Positions 15,864 through 26,617 of a stretch of 32,988 nucleotides of DNA are shown in pieces. Both the position numbers and the translations under genes were made by a program. Every line of letters begins with the position of its first letter. The stretch's first letter is position 1. The stretch lies in contig JANXZG010000127.1 of NCBI GenBank assembly GCA_025355645.1, positions 1 through 32,988 on the forward strand, written 5' to 3'. The notes under the pieces are model-generated. The model ran no database searches. It was given only the letters and a program-made list of their open reading frames with translations, and was not told where the DNA came from. Source of the DNA: Gammaproteobacteria bacterium. GTDB taxonomy: Bacteria > Pseudomonadota > Gammaproteobacteria > Steroidobacterales > Steroidobacteraceae.

Positions 15864-16931
15864 GTGGCCAGCCCTCAAGACCGATTGCAGAACCTCAACG
15901 TCATCTCCAGCGAGTTGCTGGCGACACCCGAGGAGGTCAAGCGCCGACAGCCCATGACGCAGCGGGGCACTGATACCGTGTGGAGCGCGCGCGAAGCGGT
16001 ACGCAATATCCTGGAGCGGCGCGATCCACGATTATTCATCGTGGTGGGGCCTTGTTCCATTCACGATGTCGTAGCCGCGCGTGAGTATGCTGATCGCCTC
16101 AAGGAGCTCGGCAGCAGGCTCTCATCGACGTTGTTGCTGATCATGCGGGTATATTTCGAAAAGCCACGGACCACGGTCGGCTGGAAAGGGCTGATCAATG
16201 ACCCTGACATGGACGATTCCTTCCACATCGAAAAAGGCATCTTTCTGGCACGCGAACTGCTGCTGCATATTGCGGAACTCGGCCTGGCCGCGGGCACCGA
16301 GGCGTTGGATCCGATCATGCCGCAGTACCTGTCGGAATTGATTACCTGGACGGCCATCGGCGCGCGCACGACTGAATCGCAGACCCATCGGGAGATGGCG
16401 AGCGGACTGTCGACGCCTGTGGGTTTCAAGAACGGTACGGACGGCAGCCTCTCGACCTCGATCAATGCGCTGCAGTCGGTGCGCCGTCCGCATCACTTCC
16501 TGGGCATCACGCAGCAGGGCCAATCGGCGGTATTTCGCACCAAGGGCAACCCGCATGCGCATCTGGTGTTGCGCGGTGGCGGCGGCCGGGTCAACTACGA
16601 TGCCGTCAGCATTGCCGTGGCCGAACGCGAACTGAATGCGGCACAGTTACCGGCAACTGTCGTGGTCGATTGCAGCCACGGCAACTCCAACAAGGATGCA
16701 AACCTGCAGCCCACGGTTGCGGAGAACTGTGTGACGCAGATTGCGAATGGCAATCGCTCGATCGTCGGGCTGATGCTTGAGAGCCATCTGCACGGCGGCA
16801 ACCAGGCGATTCCTAAGGATCTGTCTGAGCTCGAATATGGCCTGTCGGTCACCGATCCTTGCATTGACTGGGCCACGACCGAAAGCCTGCTAATAAAGCT
16901 GCACGAAGCCTTGCAAACGGTGCAGCGCTGA
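15864..16931 (+). CDS. Class I 3-deoxy-7-phosphoheptulonate (DAHP) synthase
   Basis: A 355-residue enzyme of the AroF/AroG/AroH type, condensing phosphoenolpyruvate with erythrose 4-phosphate as the entry to aromatic amino-acid synthesis. Visible motifs are GPCSIHD (62-68), EKPRTTVGWKGLINDP, GFKNGTDG and DCSHGNSNKD with metal-binding His. It starts at a GTG with AGGA six bases upstream. Which of Phe, Tyr or Trp inhibits it cannot be told from the motifs, so no symbol is given. It follows kynA by 11 bp, and its last 83 bp overlap the 3' end of the convergent msrQ. A second, unrelated class II enzyme begins at 32438. Confidence 0.95.
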   Translation: MASPQDRLQNLNVISSELLATPEEVKRRQPMTQRGTDTVWSAREAVRNILERRDPRLFIVVGPCSIHDVVAAREYADRLKELGSRLSSTLLLIMRVYFEKPRTTVGWKGLINDPDMDDSFHIEKGIFLARELLLHIAELGLAAGTEALDPIMPQYLSELITWTAIGARTTESQTHREMASGLSTPVGFKNGTDGSLSTSINALQSVRRPHHFLGITQQGQSAVFRTKGNPHAHLVLRGGGGRVNYDAVSIAVAERELNAAQLPATVVVDCSHGNSNKDANLQPTVAENCVTQIANGNRSIVGLMLESHLHGGNQAIPKDLSELEYGLSVTDPCIDWATTESLLIKLHEALQTVQR

Positions 16932-17528
16932 ACCTGATCAGGCCGCGGCGCTGCTTCCACAGCCGGTAGCCCAGTAACAGCGCCAGTGCAATAGCGTACT
17001 GCCGCGGTTCCGTGACGTCCTTCTTAACCTGCCACCAGTAGTGGCATACGCCGAGCACAGCGATCAGGTAGACCAGGCGATGCAACCGCACCCAGCGCCG
17101 ACCGAGGCGCCGCTGTGCCCACCGGGTCGATGTCGCCGCGAGCGGGACCAGCAACAGCAATGCCAGCATGCCGATCGTGATGTAGGGGCGCTTGATGATG
17201 TCCTGCCACAGGACGCCGAGCTTGCCATCCTGGTCGAGTATCAGGTACACTAACAGGTGCAAAACCGCATAAAACAGCACAAACAGGCCGAACATGCGCC
17301 GCAGGCGCAGCGGCAGCGTCGATCCGGAAAGATCCCGCAGCGGCGTCATACACAGCGTGATTATCAGGAAATTCAGCGCCCAGTGACCGCAGCCGTGCAG
17401 CAGCGCCGCCACCGGATCCGCGCCCAGCGTAAAGCGGCCAATCCGAAAGGCGCTGGCCGTCATCTTGAGAGCGGGCGCAAGGCACGCGGCAAACACCGCC
17501 GGCTTTAAGAGCCACCGGATAAGCCCGG

Positions 17529-17532
<4 letters not shown>
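16849..17532 (-). CDS. msrQ: MsrQ, heme-binding membrane subunit of the methionine sulfoxide reductase system
   Basis: A 227-residue inner-membrane heme b protein (YedZ family) that passes electrons to periplasmic MsrP. Several transmembrane helices and conserved histidines are visible ([39 protein letters not shown]), together with the loop KRPYITIGM. The first ATG/GTG/TTG is a GTG at 17496, which would remove the conserved start. A CTG at 17532 adds 12 residues ([12 protein letters not shown]) that match the family's first helix, has GGAGG five bases upstream, and overlaps the msrP stop as CTGA. I therefore place the start at CTG. The C-terminal tail is longer and more basic than usual and runs antisense into the DAHP synthase gene for 83 bp. 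Confidence 0.88.
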
Positions 17533-18491
<959 letters not shown>

Positions 18492-18541
18492 AACAGTGGG
18501 ACCGTTAAAGCCGCAGGTTTATTTCCAAATCAAGAATCTTT

Positions 18542-19213
18542 TTATCGCCAATCCCCGACCGGTATCCCCAGCCGAGCTGCCTGCTCGCGGGCACTGCGAC
18601 CGGCATTGACCAGGATGGCCTGGTCAGCGCGCGCCATATGCGCTAGGTCTCCGCCGCTGTTGCCATAGGCGACGAACCTGGCTTTGGGATAGCGCGCCCG
18701 CAGCAGCGCCAACTGCCGCAGCTTCTCCGCACCGAGGCAGTTGGCACCGCGCAGCGTTCCATCCAGCCGATCGCCCTGCCAGGAGAGCATCGTGCAGAGG
18801 GTCTCCTCGAACCCGAGCTGCTCGCCTAGTTTCGTTACATACAGATCCGGGCTTGCCGACATCAACACGAGGTGATGGTCCGCCTTGCGATGCTCTCGCA
18901 GCACGGCAAGCGCATCGGGCCGGAAGGTTCCGCGGCCCTGCAGAGAGTCTGCGAATTGGACGGCCCAGCGCTCGAGCGCGGCGCGCCGATCGCCTGCCAT
19001 GACCATGTGGATCACGCGCGCCTTCAGCACGCCGCGCTCGCGGCCCGCGCGCAAGTAGGCGATCAGCACCGCCGGCACACGCCAAAGCCGCAGCAGGCGC
19101 CAGGGCCTTGCCGCGATGTAGCGTCCGAGGAATGCGAGCAGCGTGTCGCGCCAGGTCAGGGTGCCGTCGAGATCAAAGATGGCCACCATGGCCGGGCTAT
19201 CTTTATTGTTCAT
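18542..19213 (-). CDS. HAD-superfamily phosphatase, SerB-like subfamily IB
   Basis: A 223-residue predicted phosphohydrolase. The nucleophile motif is FDLDGTL with Asp14 and Asp16, the second motif is LMSASPDLY, a Lys occurs in LGAEKLRQL, and the fourth motif is YGNSGGDLAHM. The helical cap between motifs I and II (about 25-90) is typical of subfamily IB, which includes phosphoserine phosphatase-like and lysophospholipid or glycerol-phosphate phosphatases. The substrate cannot be read from sequence. The ATG at 19213 lies only 11 bases from a perfect TATAAT, so the message may be leaderless; an ATG at codon 9 is an alternative start. Confidence 0.85.
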   Translation of the reverse strand: MNNKDSPAMVAIFDLDGTLTWRDTLLAFLGRYIAARPWRLLRLWRVPAVLIAYLRAGRERGVLKARVIHMVMAGDRRAALERWAVQFADSLQGRGTFRPDALAVLREHRKADHHLVLMSASPDLYVTKLGEQLGFEETLCTMLSWQGDRLDGTLRGANCLGAEKLRQLALLRARYPKARFVAYGNSGGDLAHMARADQAILVNAGRSAREQAARLGIPVGDWR

Positions 19214-19232
19214 ATAAACAACGTATTATACG
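19206..19232 (-). promoter_or_regulatory. Perfect -10 box with two inverted repeats upstream of the HAD gene
   Basis: On the minus strand, TATAAT lies at 19230-19225. No good -35 was found at normal spacing; TTGTCA occurs 20 bases upstream. The box is embedded in the palindrome CGTAT-T-ATACG (19222-19232). A second inverted repeat TTGTT-N6-AACAA (19206-19221) spans the HAD start codon. These could be operator sites that shut the promoter. Transcription would start about 5 bases before the ATG. The surrounding 50 bases are among the most AT-rich in the window. Confidence 0.45.
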
Positions 19233-19364
19233 ATAATTGAAGAAATTTGATGACAAGTCAATTGCGCCTCGGTAGCCACTCTGCTCAGACTTTCGCCCAC
19301 TGTGAGCGGCGCCGAAAGTATGTCAGGCTCCTGCTCCGCAAAGTTCACTGCAAACAGGATTGCC

Positions 19365-20741
19365 ATGAAATCACGTTTGACGATTGCTGTCCTCGGCCTC
19401 TGGATCGTGGGATCCACCGCGTTGCAGGCAGATCCGGCGGTCGTTGCGGGCTATACGTTCATCAAGGCGCTGGGCGGTATCGAGGAATACCGACTCGACT
19501 CGAATGGCCTGTCGGTGCTGATCGCGCCCGATCACTCGGCACCCGTCGTCACGTTCGAGGTCACGTACCGGGTCGGTTCCCGCAACGAGGTGACTGGCAC
19601 GACCGGCGCGACGCACATCCTTGAGCACATGATGTTCAAGGGCAGTGAGAATTACAGCGATGCGAAAGGAAACAGCATCAAGCAGTACCTGGAGAGGGTG
19701 GGCGCACAATTCAACGCCTCCACCAGCGTCGATCGCACCAATTACTTTGCGACGCTGGGGCGCGAGGACCTGGAAGGGTACGTGGCGATCGAGGCCGATC
19801 GCATGCACCGGCTGCTGCTGCGCGACTCAGACCGCCAGCCGGAAATGACGGTCGTCCGCAATGAGTACGAGCGCAGCAAGAACAACCCGGAAAGCCAGCT
19901 GATCGAGGAGATCCGCGCGACCGCGTTCGAGGCGCTTCCGATTCATCACCCGACCCTGGGCTGGCTGAGTGACATAGAGCATGTCTCGACCTCTAAGCTG
20001 CGCGAGTTCTACGAGACGTTCTACTGGCCCAACAACTCAACCGTGACGGTAGCCGGTGATGTCGAGCCCGCGGCGGTACTGGCATTGATCCGTAAGTACT
20101 ATAGTGGCTATCCGCATTCGCCGGCGCCGATACCGGATATCTACACTCAAGAGCCGGCGCAATCCGGGCCGCGCCGCGTGACCGTCACCAAGCCCGGCGA
20201 GCTTGGCACCGTAGTCATCGCCCATAAGCTGCCCAACGCGCGCGACCCCGACCAGCCGGCGGTCGAGTTGATGGACGCCGTGCTCAGTTCGGGCAAGTCT
20301 TCCAGGCTTTATCATGCGCTGGTCGATTCGGGACTTGCGCTGAGCGCGGATGCCGATTCGCAGCTGTATCGTGATGCATCGCTGCACTTGCTGTTTGCCG
20401 AGCTCGCCCCGGGCGCGACGCATGAACAGATCGAGCAGCTGCTGCTCGCCGAGCTCGAGAAAGTCAGAACGGGGGGGGTCACGGCGGCGGAGCTCTCGCG
20501 CGTCAAGCAGCAATACGTCGCGGCAGATGCCTACCGACGCGATGGCACGAGCGCGATCGCGAGCGAGCTAAACGAGTGGATAGCGATCGGCGACTGGACG
20601 ATGTATGTGACCTTTCCGCAGCAGATCTCTGCAGTCACCGCGGCTGACATCCAGCGCGTCGCCAGGAAGTACTTTGACCACTCGCAGAGCACTACCGGCT
20701 GGTTCGTGCCGCAGACGGTTGCGGGGGAGCGCGCACCATGA
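19365..20741 (+). CDS. M16 family zinc peptidase, catalytic subunit
   Basis: A 458-residue secreted metallopeptidase of the PqqL/processing-peptidase kind. The signal peptide is about MKSRLTIAVLGLWIVGSTALQA. The inverted zinc motif HILEH (His84, Glu87, His88) is intact, and Glu167 in RNEYER is placed as the third ligand about 79 residues later. The second half is a typical M16 C-terminal domain. The ATG at 19365 has AGGAT upstream; the frame is open to 19302, but that portion would destroy the signal peptide. It overlaps the partner gene by ATGA. Together they probably form a periplasmic heterodimeric peptidase. Confidence 0.93.
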   Translation: MKSRLTIAVLGLWIVGSTALQADPAVVAGYTFIKALGGIEEYRLDSNGLSVLIAPDHSAPVVTFEVTYRVGSRNEVTGTTGATHILEHMMFKGSENYSDAKGNSIKQYLERVGAQFNASTSVDRTNYFATLGREDLEGYVAIEADRMHRLLLRDSDRQPEMTVVRNEYERSKNNPESQLIEEIRATAFEALPIHHPTLGWLSDIEHVSTSKLREFYETFYWPNNSTVTVAGDVEPAAVLALIRKYYSGYPHSPAPIPDIYTQEPAQSGPRRVTVTKPGELGTVVIAHKLPNARDPDQPAVELMDAVLSSGKSSRLYHALVDSGLALSADADSQLYRDASLHLLFAELAPGATHEQIEQLLLAELEKVRTGGVTAAELSRVKQQYVAADAYRRDGTSAIASELNEWIAIGDWTMYVTFPQQISAVTAADIQRVARKYFDHSQSTTGWFVPQTVAGERAP

Positions 20742-22093
20742 TCCGATCGAAGGGCATTCTGCTGGCATTCACTTTGGCCGCGCTATCGTTGCAGGCACAG
20801 GCCGACATGGCGAAGCACGCCGAGCACACCAGCGCGGCCGGCATCGATCTCGTCACCTATCACACGGAAGTCAAGGATGTCATCGACATCGTCGGGTACC
20901 TGCCAGCGGGGGAGGCCATGGCCGGCACCGGCAATGCGGCGCTGCCGACGCTGATGGGGATGATGCTGGAGCGCGGCACGCGCACGCAGGATCAGTTCGC
21001 GATCGCGCGGCAACTTGAGGAAGTCGGTGCCGAGATCACCTTCAACGTGGGCATGCAGTCGCTGCAGTTCGATGCCAAGTGCCTTGCCAAGGACCTGCCG
21101 CTCGTTATGCGCCTGCTGGCTGCGCAGTTGCGCGATCCGGCTTTCCTGCCGGGTGAATTTGCAAAGGTAAAGGAACAATTCACCGGCATGTTGCAGAACT
21201 CGACCCGCAGCACGGAAGCGCGCGCGCGCGAAGCACTGGGACGCGCGCTGTATCCGGCCGGGCATCCGAACCGGCGCGCGACAATCGAGGAGATGCTGGC
21301 CGCGGTGAAGAGCGCGACCTTAAAGGACCTGCAGGCTTTCCATGTGAAATACTACGGGCCTGCGCATATGACGATCGCGCTGGTCGGGGATGTGAGCATG
21401 AGCGCCTCCGCCGCCGAAGTTGCGAAGGAATTTGCGGGCTGGAGCGGCGGCGAGGATTTCCTGCGCACCGAATCAGTCGCGGCGCCCGCTGCGCCGACCG
21501 ATCCAATTCTGGTGCCGATCCCTGCGAAGACCAGCGTGTCGGTGCTACTGGGTCAGCGAACCCTGTTGCGCTATCGGGATCCTGATGCATTGGCGTTACG
21601 GGTCGGCACAGCCATCGCGGGCCGCGGCTTCACAGGGCGCCTGACCACGAATGTGCGTGACAAGCAGGGGCTGACCTACGATATCGGTGCGGGACTTGCC
21701 GATGACAATCTGGTTGATGGCATGTGGTTCATGGATGCATCCTTCGCGCCGGCGCTGCTTGAGCGCGGCATTGCCGCGGGCCGCGGCACGCTGCAGGCCT
21801 GGTGGCAGGACGGCGTTACGGAAAAGGAACTGGCTGCCTGCAAGCAGGGGCTGATCGGCGGCTATTATGTCGGTCTGTCGACAAACGCGGGTGTGGGGCA
21901 TGCGATCGTGAACGCGCTGCAGCGCGGCTACGAGCTGACCTGGCTCGATGAATACCCGCGCGCGGTGCAGGCATTGACCCGGGAGCAGGTCAATGCGGCC
22001 ATCAGCCGGCACCTGACTCCAGCGACCATGGTGCTGGTAGAGGCGGGTACTTTCCTGCCCGCGGCCGCGCCCGCATCGGCGCCCACCCCCTAG
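20738..22093 (+). CDS. M16 family peptidase-like partner subunit lacking the zinc motif
   Basis: A 451-residue M16-fold protein with a signal peptide (MIRSKGILLAFTLAALSLQAQA). At the position of HxxEH it has TLMGM, so it cannot bind catalytic zinc. The C-terminal half keeps the substrate-binding pattern RDKQGLTYDIG found in non-catalytic M16 subunits. GGGGGAG precedes the ATG by eight bases, and the start overlaps the stop of the active subunit (ATGA), consistent with equal production of the two. An Ala/Pro-rich tail ends the protein. It lies 18 bp from the convergent acnA stop. Confidence 0.93.
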   Translation: MIRSKGILLAFTLAALSLQAQADMAKHAEHTSAAGIDLVTYHTEVKDVIDIVGYLPAGEAMAGTGNAALPTLMGMMLERGTRTQDQFAIARQLEEVGAEITFNVGMQSLQFDAKCLAKDLPLVMRLLAAQLRDPAFLPGEFAKVKEQFTGMLQNSTRSTEARAREALGRALYPAGHPNRRATIEEMLAAVKSATLKDLQAFHVKYYGPAHMTIALVGDVSMSASAAEVAKEFAGWSGGEDFLRTESVAAPAAPTDPILVPIPAKTSVSVLLGQRTLLRYRDPDALALRVGTAIAGRGFTGRLTTNVRDKQGLTYDIGAGLADDNLVDGMWFMDASFAPALLERGIAAGRGTLQAWWQDGVTEKELAACKQGLIGGYYVGLSTNAGVGHAIVNALQRGYELTWLDEYPRAVQALTREQVNAAISRHLTPATMVLVEAGTFLPAAAPASAPTP

Positions 22094-22111
22094 GGCTGGA
22101 AACGCGATCGA

Positions 22112-24805
22112 CTAGGCTGCCTTGCCGGCGTGCGCGAGCTGGCGCAGAACGTACTGCAGGATGCCGCCGTGCTGGTAGTAGTCGAGCTCCTTGGGCGTGT
22201 CGATGCGCAGTCGCGCCTGGAACAAGATTTTTTTGCCGTCGTCGACCGTCGCAATGACCCCCACCGACTTCGCCGCGCCGTGCAGCAGGCCGGTGATCTC
22301 GTATGACTCCGTGCCGGTCAGGGCGAGGCTCAGCGCATTCTGGCCGTCAACAAATTGCAGCGGCAGCACGCCCATGCCGATCAGGTTCGAGCGGTGGATG
22401 CGCTCGAAGCTCTCGGCAATGACCGCCTTGACGCCCAGCAGCATTGTGCCCTTGGCGGCCCAGTCGCGCGAACTTCCCGTGCCGTATTCCTTGCCGGCAA
22501 GGATCACCAGCGGGATGCCTTCTGCCTTGTACTTCATGGCCGCATCGAATATCGCCAACTGCTCGTCCCCAGGCAGGTGACGCGTGACGCCCCCTTCGAC
22601 ACCGGGCACCAAAAGGTTGCGCAGGCGAATGTTTGCAAAGGTGCCGCGCATCATCACTTCGTGATTGCCGCGCCTCGCGCCATATGAATTGAAATCCGCT
22701 GCGCTGACTCCCTGCGCGATCAGGTACTGGGCCGCTGCACTTGACTTTGCAATGTTGCCGGCAGGGGAGATGTGATCGGTCGTGACCGAATCGCCGAGCA
22801 TGGCGAGCACTCGCGCGTCGCGAATGTCAGCGGTGGCCTTGGGCGTCATCGTCATGCCATCGAAGTAGGGCGGGTTCTTGACATACGTGGACCGTTCATC
22901 CCAGGCGTAGATCTTGCCGGCCGGTGTCCTGATGCTGTTCCAGTTGGCATCGCCGGAGAACACATGGGCATAACCCTTGGTGAACATCGCCGCATCGACC
23001 GCGCCGCGCAGCGATGCTGAGATATCCGCGGGGCTTGGCCAGACGTCCTTCAGGTACACCGGCTTGCCATCGGCGCCTGTGCCCAGCGCTTCGGTGGTGA
23101 TATCGATATCCAGGCTGCCGGCGAGCGCATAAGCGACAACCAGCGGCGGGGAGGCGAGGAAATTCATTTTGACTTCCGGATGTACGCGGCCTTCGAAGTT
23201 GCGGTTGCCGGAGAGCACCGAGCAGGCGATGACATCGCCCGCGCGCACGGCCTCGGAGATCTCCGGTCGCAGCGGCCCGGAATTGCCAATGCAGGTAGTA
23301 CAGCCATAGCCGACCGTGAAGAATCCCAGCGCTTCGAGGTCCGCGGTCAGCCCGGCCTTCTGCAGGTAGTCGGTCACGACGCGCGAGCCCGGCGCGAGCG
23401 AGGTCTTGACCCAGGGCCGCGAGCGCAGCCCGCGCCGATTGGCGTTGCGAGCGAGCAGCCCTGCGGCAATCATTACGGAAGGATTCGAGGTATTGGTGCA
23501 GCTCGTGATGGCGGCAATCAGCACGGCGCCATCCCTGACCTCAAAATCGCGGCCCGCAACGCTTGCCGCGGCCCGGCCGGAGGCATTCGGATTTTTCTGC
23601 GCGCGCTCATCTGCCATTTTCTTGAGGCTGGCGCGATACATGACGGCGGCGCTGCGCAGCGGCACGCGATCCTGCGGGCGCTTGGGGCCAGCCAGGGAGG
23701 ACTCCACGCTCGCGAGATCAAGTTCCACGACGTCCGTGTACTTGGCCGGCGCCGCGCCATCGACGCGCCACATGCCTTGCGCGCGCGCATACGCTTCGAC
23801 CAAGGCCACCTGTTCCGGCGGGCGCCCGGTGAGCTCAAGGTAACGGATGGTTTCCGCATCGATCGGGAATATCGCGCAGGTCGAGCCAAACTCCGGTGAC
23901 ATGTTTGCGATGGTCGCCCGGTCCGCGAGCGGCAGGCTGGTGAGGCCGTCTCCGAAGAACTCGACAAACTTGTCGACGACCCCTTTCTTGCGCAGTATCT
24001 CGGTGACCGTCAGCACCAGATCGGTCGCGGTGGTACCCGCGGGCAGCGCGCCATGCAGCTTAAAACCTATGACCTGGGGTATGAGCATCGTGACCGGCTG
24101 TCCCAGCATCGCTGCTTCCGCCTCGATGCCGCCTACACCCCAGCCGAGAACGCCGAGCGCATTGACCATCGTGGTGTGCGAGTCGGTGCCGACCAGTGTG
24201 TCGGGGTAGGCAGTACTGCGGTCGGCCCGGTGGCCGGCGAAAATAACGCGTGCCAGGCGTTCGATGTTGACCTGGTGCACAATGCCGGTGTTCGGCGGCA
24301 CCACCTGAAAGTTGCTGAATGCAGTCTGGCCCCAGCGCAGGAAACTATAGCGCTCGACATTGCGGGAAAATTCGATCTCGGTGTTTAAGCGCAGCGAATC
24401 CGCCGTGCCGTATTCGTCGACTTGCACCGAATGATCGATCACGAGTTCCGCCGGCGCCAGCGGGTTCACGCGCGCCGGGTCTCCCCCTAAGCGCACGATG
24501 GCCTCGCGCATGGCCGCGAGGTCCACGATACAGGGCACCCCGGTGAAGTCTTGCATGATGACCCGCGCGGGGGTAAAGGCGATTTCATATGAGGGAGCTG
24601 CGGTCGGGTTCCAGGCCAGCAGCGCTTGGATGTCCTTGCGCGTGACGTTCAGCCCATCCTCGAAGCGCAGCAGGTTCTCCAGCAGGATCTTCAGCGCGAA
24701 GGGCAGGCGCTCGACCTGCTGCGCCGGCAGGGCTGCGAATCCATGAATGTCGTACTGGCGATCGCCTACTTTCAGCGTTGTCCTGGCGTTGAAACTATTC
24801 GTCAT
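22112..24805 (-). CDS. acnA: Aconitate hydratase, AcnA/IRP1 type
   Basis: An 897-residue [4Fe-4S] enzyme that isomerises citrate to isocitrate. The cluster cysteines are Cys436 (SCTNTSNP), Cys502 and Cys505 ([12 protein letters not shown]), matching E. coli AcnA to within a residue. [14 protein letters not shown] and the C-terminal swivel-domain motif [16 protein letters not shown] are present. GGAG lies six bases before the ATG. It follows mnmA by 11 bp on the same strand, so it could be read through from mnmA, although a private promoter is not excluded. Length fits the family (891 in E. coli). Confidence 0.97.
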   Translation of the reverse strand: MTNSFNARTTLKVGDRQYDIHGFAALPAQQVERLPFALKILLENLLRFEDGLNVTRKDIQALLAWNPTAAPSYEIAFTPARVIMQDFTGVPCIVDLAAMREAIVRLGGDPARVNPLAPAELVIDHSVQVDEYGTADSLRLNTEIEFSRNVERYSFLRWGQTAFSNFQVVPPNTGIVHQVNIERLARVIFAGHRADRSTAYPDTLVGTDSHTTMVNALGVLGWGVGGIEAEAAMLGQPVTMLIPQVIGFKLHGALPAGTTATDLVLTVTEILRKKGVVDKFVEFFGDGLTSLPLADRATIANMSPEFGSTCAIFPIDAETIRYLELTGRPPEQVALVEAYARAQGMWRVDGAAPAKYTDVVELDLASVESSLAGPKRPQDRVPLRSAAVMYRASLKKMADERAQKNPNASGRAAASVAGRDFEVRDGAVLIAAITSCTNTSNPSVMIAAGLLARNANRRGLRSRPWVKTSLAPGSRVVTDYLQKAGLTADLEALGFFTVGYGCTTCIGNSGPLRPEISEAVRAGDVIACSVLSGNRNFEGRVHPEVKMNFLASPPLVVAYALAGSLDIDITTEALGTGADGKPVYLKDVWPSPADISASLRGAVDAAMFTKGYAHVFSGDANWNSIRTPAGKIYAWDERSTYVKNPPYFDGMTMTPKATADIRDARVLAMLGDSVTTDHISPAGNIAKSSAAAQYLIAQGVSAADFNSYGARRGNHEVMMRGTFANIRLRNLLVPGVEGGVTRHLPGDEQLAIFDAAMKYKAEGIPLVILAGKEYGTGSSRDWAAKGTMLLGVKAVIAESFERIHRSNLIGMGVLPLQFVDGQNALSLALTGTESYEITGLLHGAAKSVGVIATVDDGKKILFQARLRIDTPKELDYYQHGGILQYVLRQLAHAGKAA

Positions 24806-24816
24806 GGCCGCTCCGC

Positions 24817-25992
24817 CTAAATATGTCTAGTATATTCCAATGCGGCGCCGGCCGGCATGAACGGCAGGGCGCTGCGGTTGGCAATGACGCCGCCGCCCAG
24901 ACATTCGTCGCCCGCATAGAACACCGCGTACTGGCCTGGCGTCACCGCGCGCGCCGGCACATCGAGCTCGACGCGGCACTTGCCCGCGACCTCAAGGAGC
25001 ACCGTGCAGGCAAGGTCGCGCTGGCGATAGCGCGTCTTGACCTGAAGGTGCGCCCCCGAGCGCGGTGCCGCGCCCAACCAGTTCAGTTCGGTGACTTCGA
25101 ATTCCTGCGATAGCAAGCGCGGATGATCCTGGTCCTGCACCACGATCAGCGCGTTTCGCGCATTATCCTTGTCAGCCACGTACCATGGCGCCTGCGCCGC
25201 GCCCGCACGCCCGCCGACTTTCAGCCCCGATCGCTGCCCCAGCGTGTAGAACGGCAATCCACGATGCTCGCCAATGATCTCTCCCGCCGCGGTCACGATC
25301 GGACCGCGAGCCTGCCGCAGGTAGCGGGCCAAAAAATCCGCGAAGGGGCGCTCGCCGACGAAGCAGATGCCGGTGCTGTCTGGCTTGTCGAAGACCGGCA
25401 GGCCGGCCGAATGCGCAAGCTCGCGAACCTGCGGCTTCAGCATCGCTCCAATCGGAAACAGGCAACGGCTGAGCGCCGCTGCGGTGATGCCGTGCAGGAA
25501 ATAACTTTGGTCCTTGGCGCCGTCCGTTGCCTTCATCAGGCGCGAGCCCGGCGCGTCGTGCATGACCCGCGCATAATGCCCGGTGGCGATCCACTGCCCG
25601 CCGAGCCGGCGGGCGTAATCCAGGCAGACGCCGAACTTGATTTCACGATTGCACAGCACGTCCGGGTTTGGCGTGCGCCCCGCCGCATACTCATCCAGGA
25701 AGTGCGCGAAGACCGACTGCCGGTACTCAGCGGCAAAGCTGACCCGATGCAAGGGCACACCGATCGCCTCGCAGACCCGCCGCGCATCCTGGAAATCGTG
25801 TGCCGTGGTGCAATAGGCGTCCTCATCATCCTGCCAGTTGGACATGAACAGTCCCTGAACCGCGTAGCCGCAGCGATGCAGCAACCACGCGCCGACCGCC
25901 GAATCGACGCCGCCGGACATGCCCATGATGACCGGGCCACAGCGGGATGGATCGGGAAGCTCAGCAGGAAGGGAGGGGGGCGTCAGTGCCAT
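24817..25992 (-). CDS. mnmA: tRNA-specific 2-thiouridylase MnmA
   Basis: A 391-residue enzyme that thiolates U34 of tRNAs for Lys, Glu and Gln. From the ATG at 25992, the PP-loop SGGVDS is at 26-31, the catalytic cysteine Cys114 lies in [10 protein letters not shown], and the persulfide cysteine Cys210 in [15 protein letters not shown] and the C-terminal beta-barrel fit the family. The open frame continues 50 codons upstream without homology. The DUF7931-like gene ends 32 bp upstream and acnA starts 11 bp downstream. In E. coli mnmA is also close to purB, with hflD between them. Confidence 0.96.
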   Translation of the reverse strand: MALTPPSLPAELPDPSRCGPVIMGMSGGVDSAVGAWLLHRCGYAVQGLFMSNWQDDEDAYCTTAHDFQDARRVCEAIGVPLHRVSFAAEYRQSVFAHFLDEYAAGRTPNPDVLCNREIKFGVCLDYARRLGGQWIATGHYARVMHDAPGSRLMKATDGAKDQSYFLHGITAAALSRCLFPIGAMLKPQVRELAHSAGLPVFDKPDSTGICFVGERPFADFLARYLRQARGPIVTAAGEIIGEHRGLPFYTLGQRSGLKVGGRAGAAQAPWYVADKDNARNALIVVQDQDHPRLLSQEFEVTELNWLGAAPRSGAHLQVKTRYRQRDLACTVLLEVAGKCRVELDVPARAVTPGQYAVFYAGDECLGGGVIANRSALPFMPAGAALEYTRHI

Positions 25993-26024
25993 GTCCGAAG
26001 TATACGGACGGGCGGGCAGGGCGT

Positions 26025-26549
26025 CTAAACGAGCATTTGGCGCAGCTGCGACTCCTGCACGCTGTTGCTCCAGATTTCCTCGAAGAAGTTCAGATAGATC
26101 TTGGCGACCGCCGGATCGTTCATGTCCGACATGCCATCCCAACTCGTCGCGCGCGGGCGGTACACCAGCGCACGATCATCGGCGATGATGAACGCACCAG
26201 CGGTTGCCGCCACGTCCTCGCCCATCGAACGCATGTCGATGCAGCTCGTGAGCCGTCGTGCCATCGCCATGAAACGATTTTTGTCGACGACGGCGCGGGC
26301 CGGATCGGCGATCAGTACGCGCACCTTGGCATAAGCGCGCGCGAGCACCAGACGCTTGACAGACTCGAGGAATAACTCTTCGCCGTAGATCTGCGCTTCC
26401 AGATCATGCGTGAAGATCGACAGCACACGGTTGCAGGAATTCGCGACGCGCAAGCTCGCGTCGCGCACTTCCGCCATGGTTGTCAGAATCGTCAGAGATC
26501 CGTTTTTGGGATCCGCCTTCCTGGCAGGATCCGGCACAGCGCCCGGCAT
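26025..26549 (-). CDS. DUF7931-like protein of unknown function
   Basis: A 174-residue soluble protein. The order of motifs, a helix with HDLEAQIY, VRVLIAD near 77-82, NRFMAMARRLTSCIDMR, then an AFIIADDRALVYRP strand pair and a terminal WSNS/QLRQM, resembles the family DUF7931 seen in pseudomonads. That family is predicted to have a phospholipase-D-like fold, but I see no HxKxxxxD motif, so no PLD catalysis is claimed. It lies between purB (68 bp upstream) and mnmA (32 bp downstream) on the same strand. Family assignment is from memory of the pattern. Confidence 0.65.
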   Translation of the reverse strand: MPGAVPDPARKADPKNGSLTILTTMAEVRDASLRVANSCNRVLSIFTHDLEAQIYGEELFLESVKRLVLARAYAKVRVLIADPARAVVDKNRFMAMARRLTSCIDMRSMGEDVAATAGAFIIADDRALVYRPRATSWDGMSDMNDPAVAKIYLNFFEEIWSNSVQESQLRQMLV

Positions 26550-26617
26550 AAGTTAAAGCCCCGGTATGAGTCCTTTAACATACTAGTCGCAGACCCGCGA
26601 CAGGCGTGCCAACTACG

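Noticed and set aside
25993..26142. Fifty-codon N-terminal extension of mnmA
   Set aside because: No similarity to MnmA and it runs into the 3' end of the DUF7931-like gene; the ATG at 25992 is right for the family.
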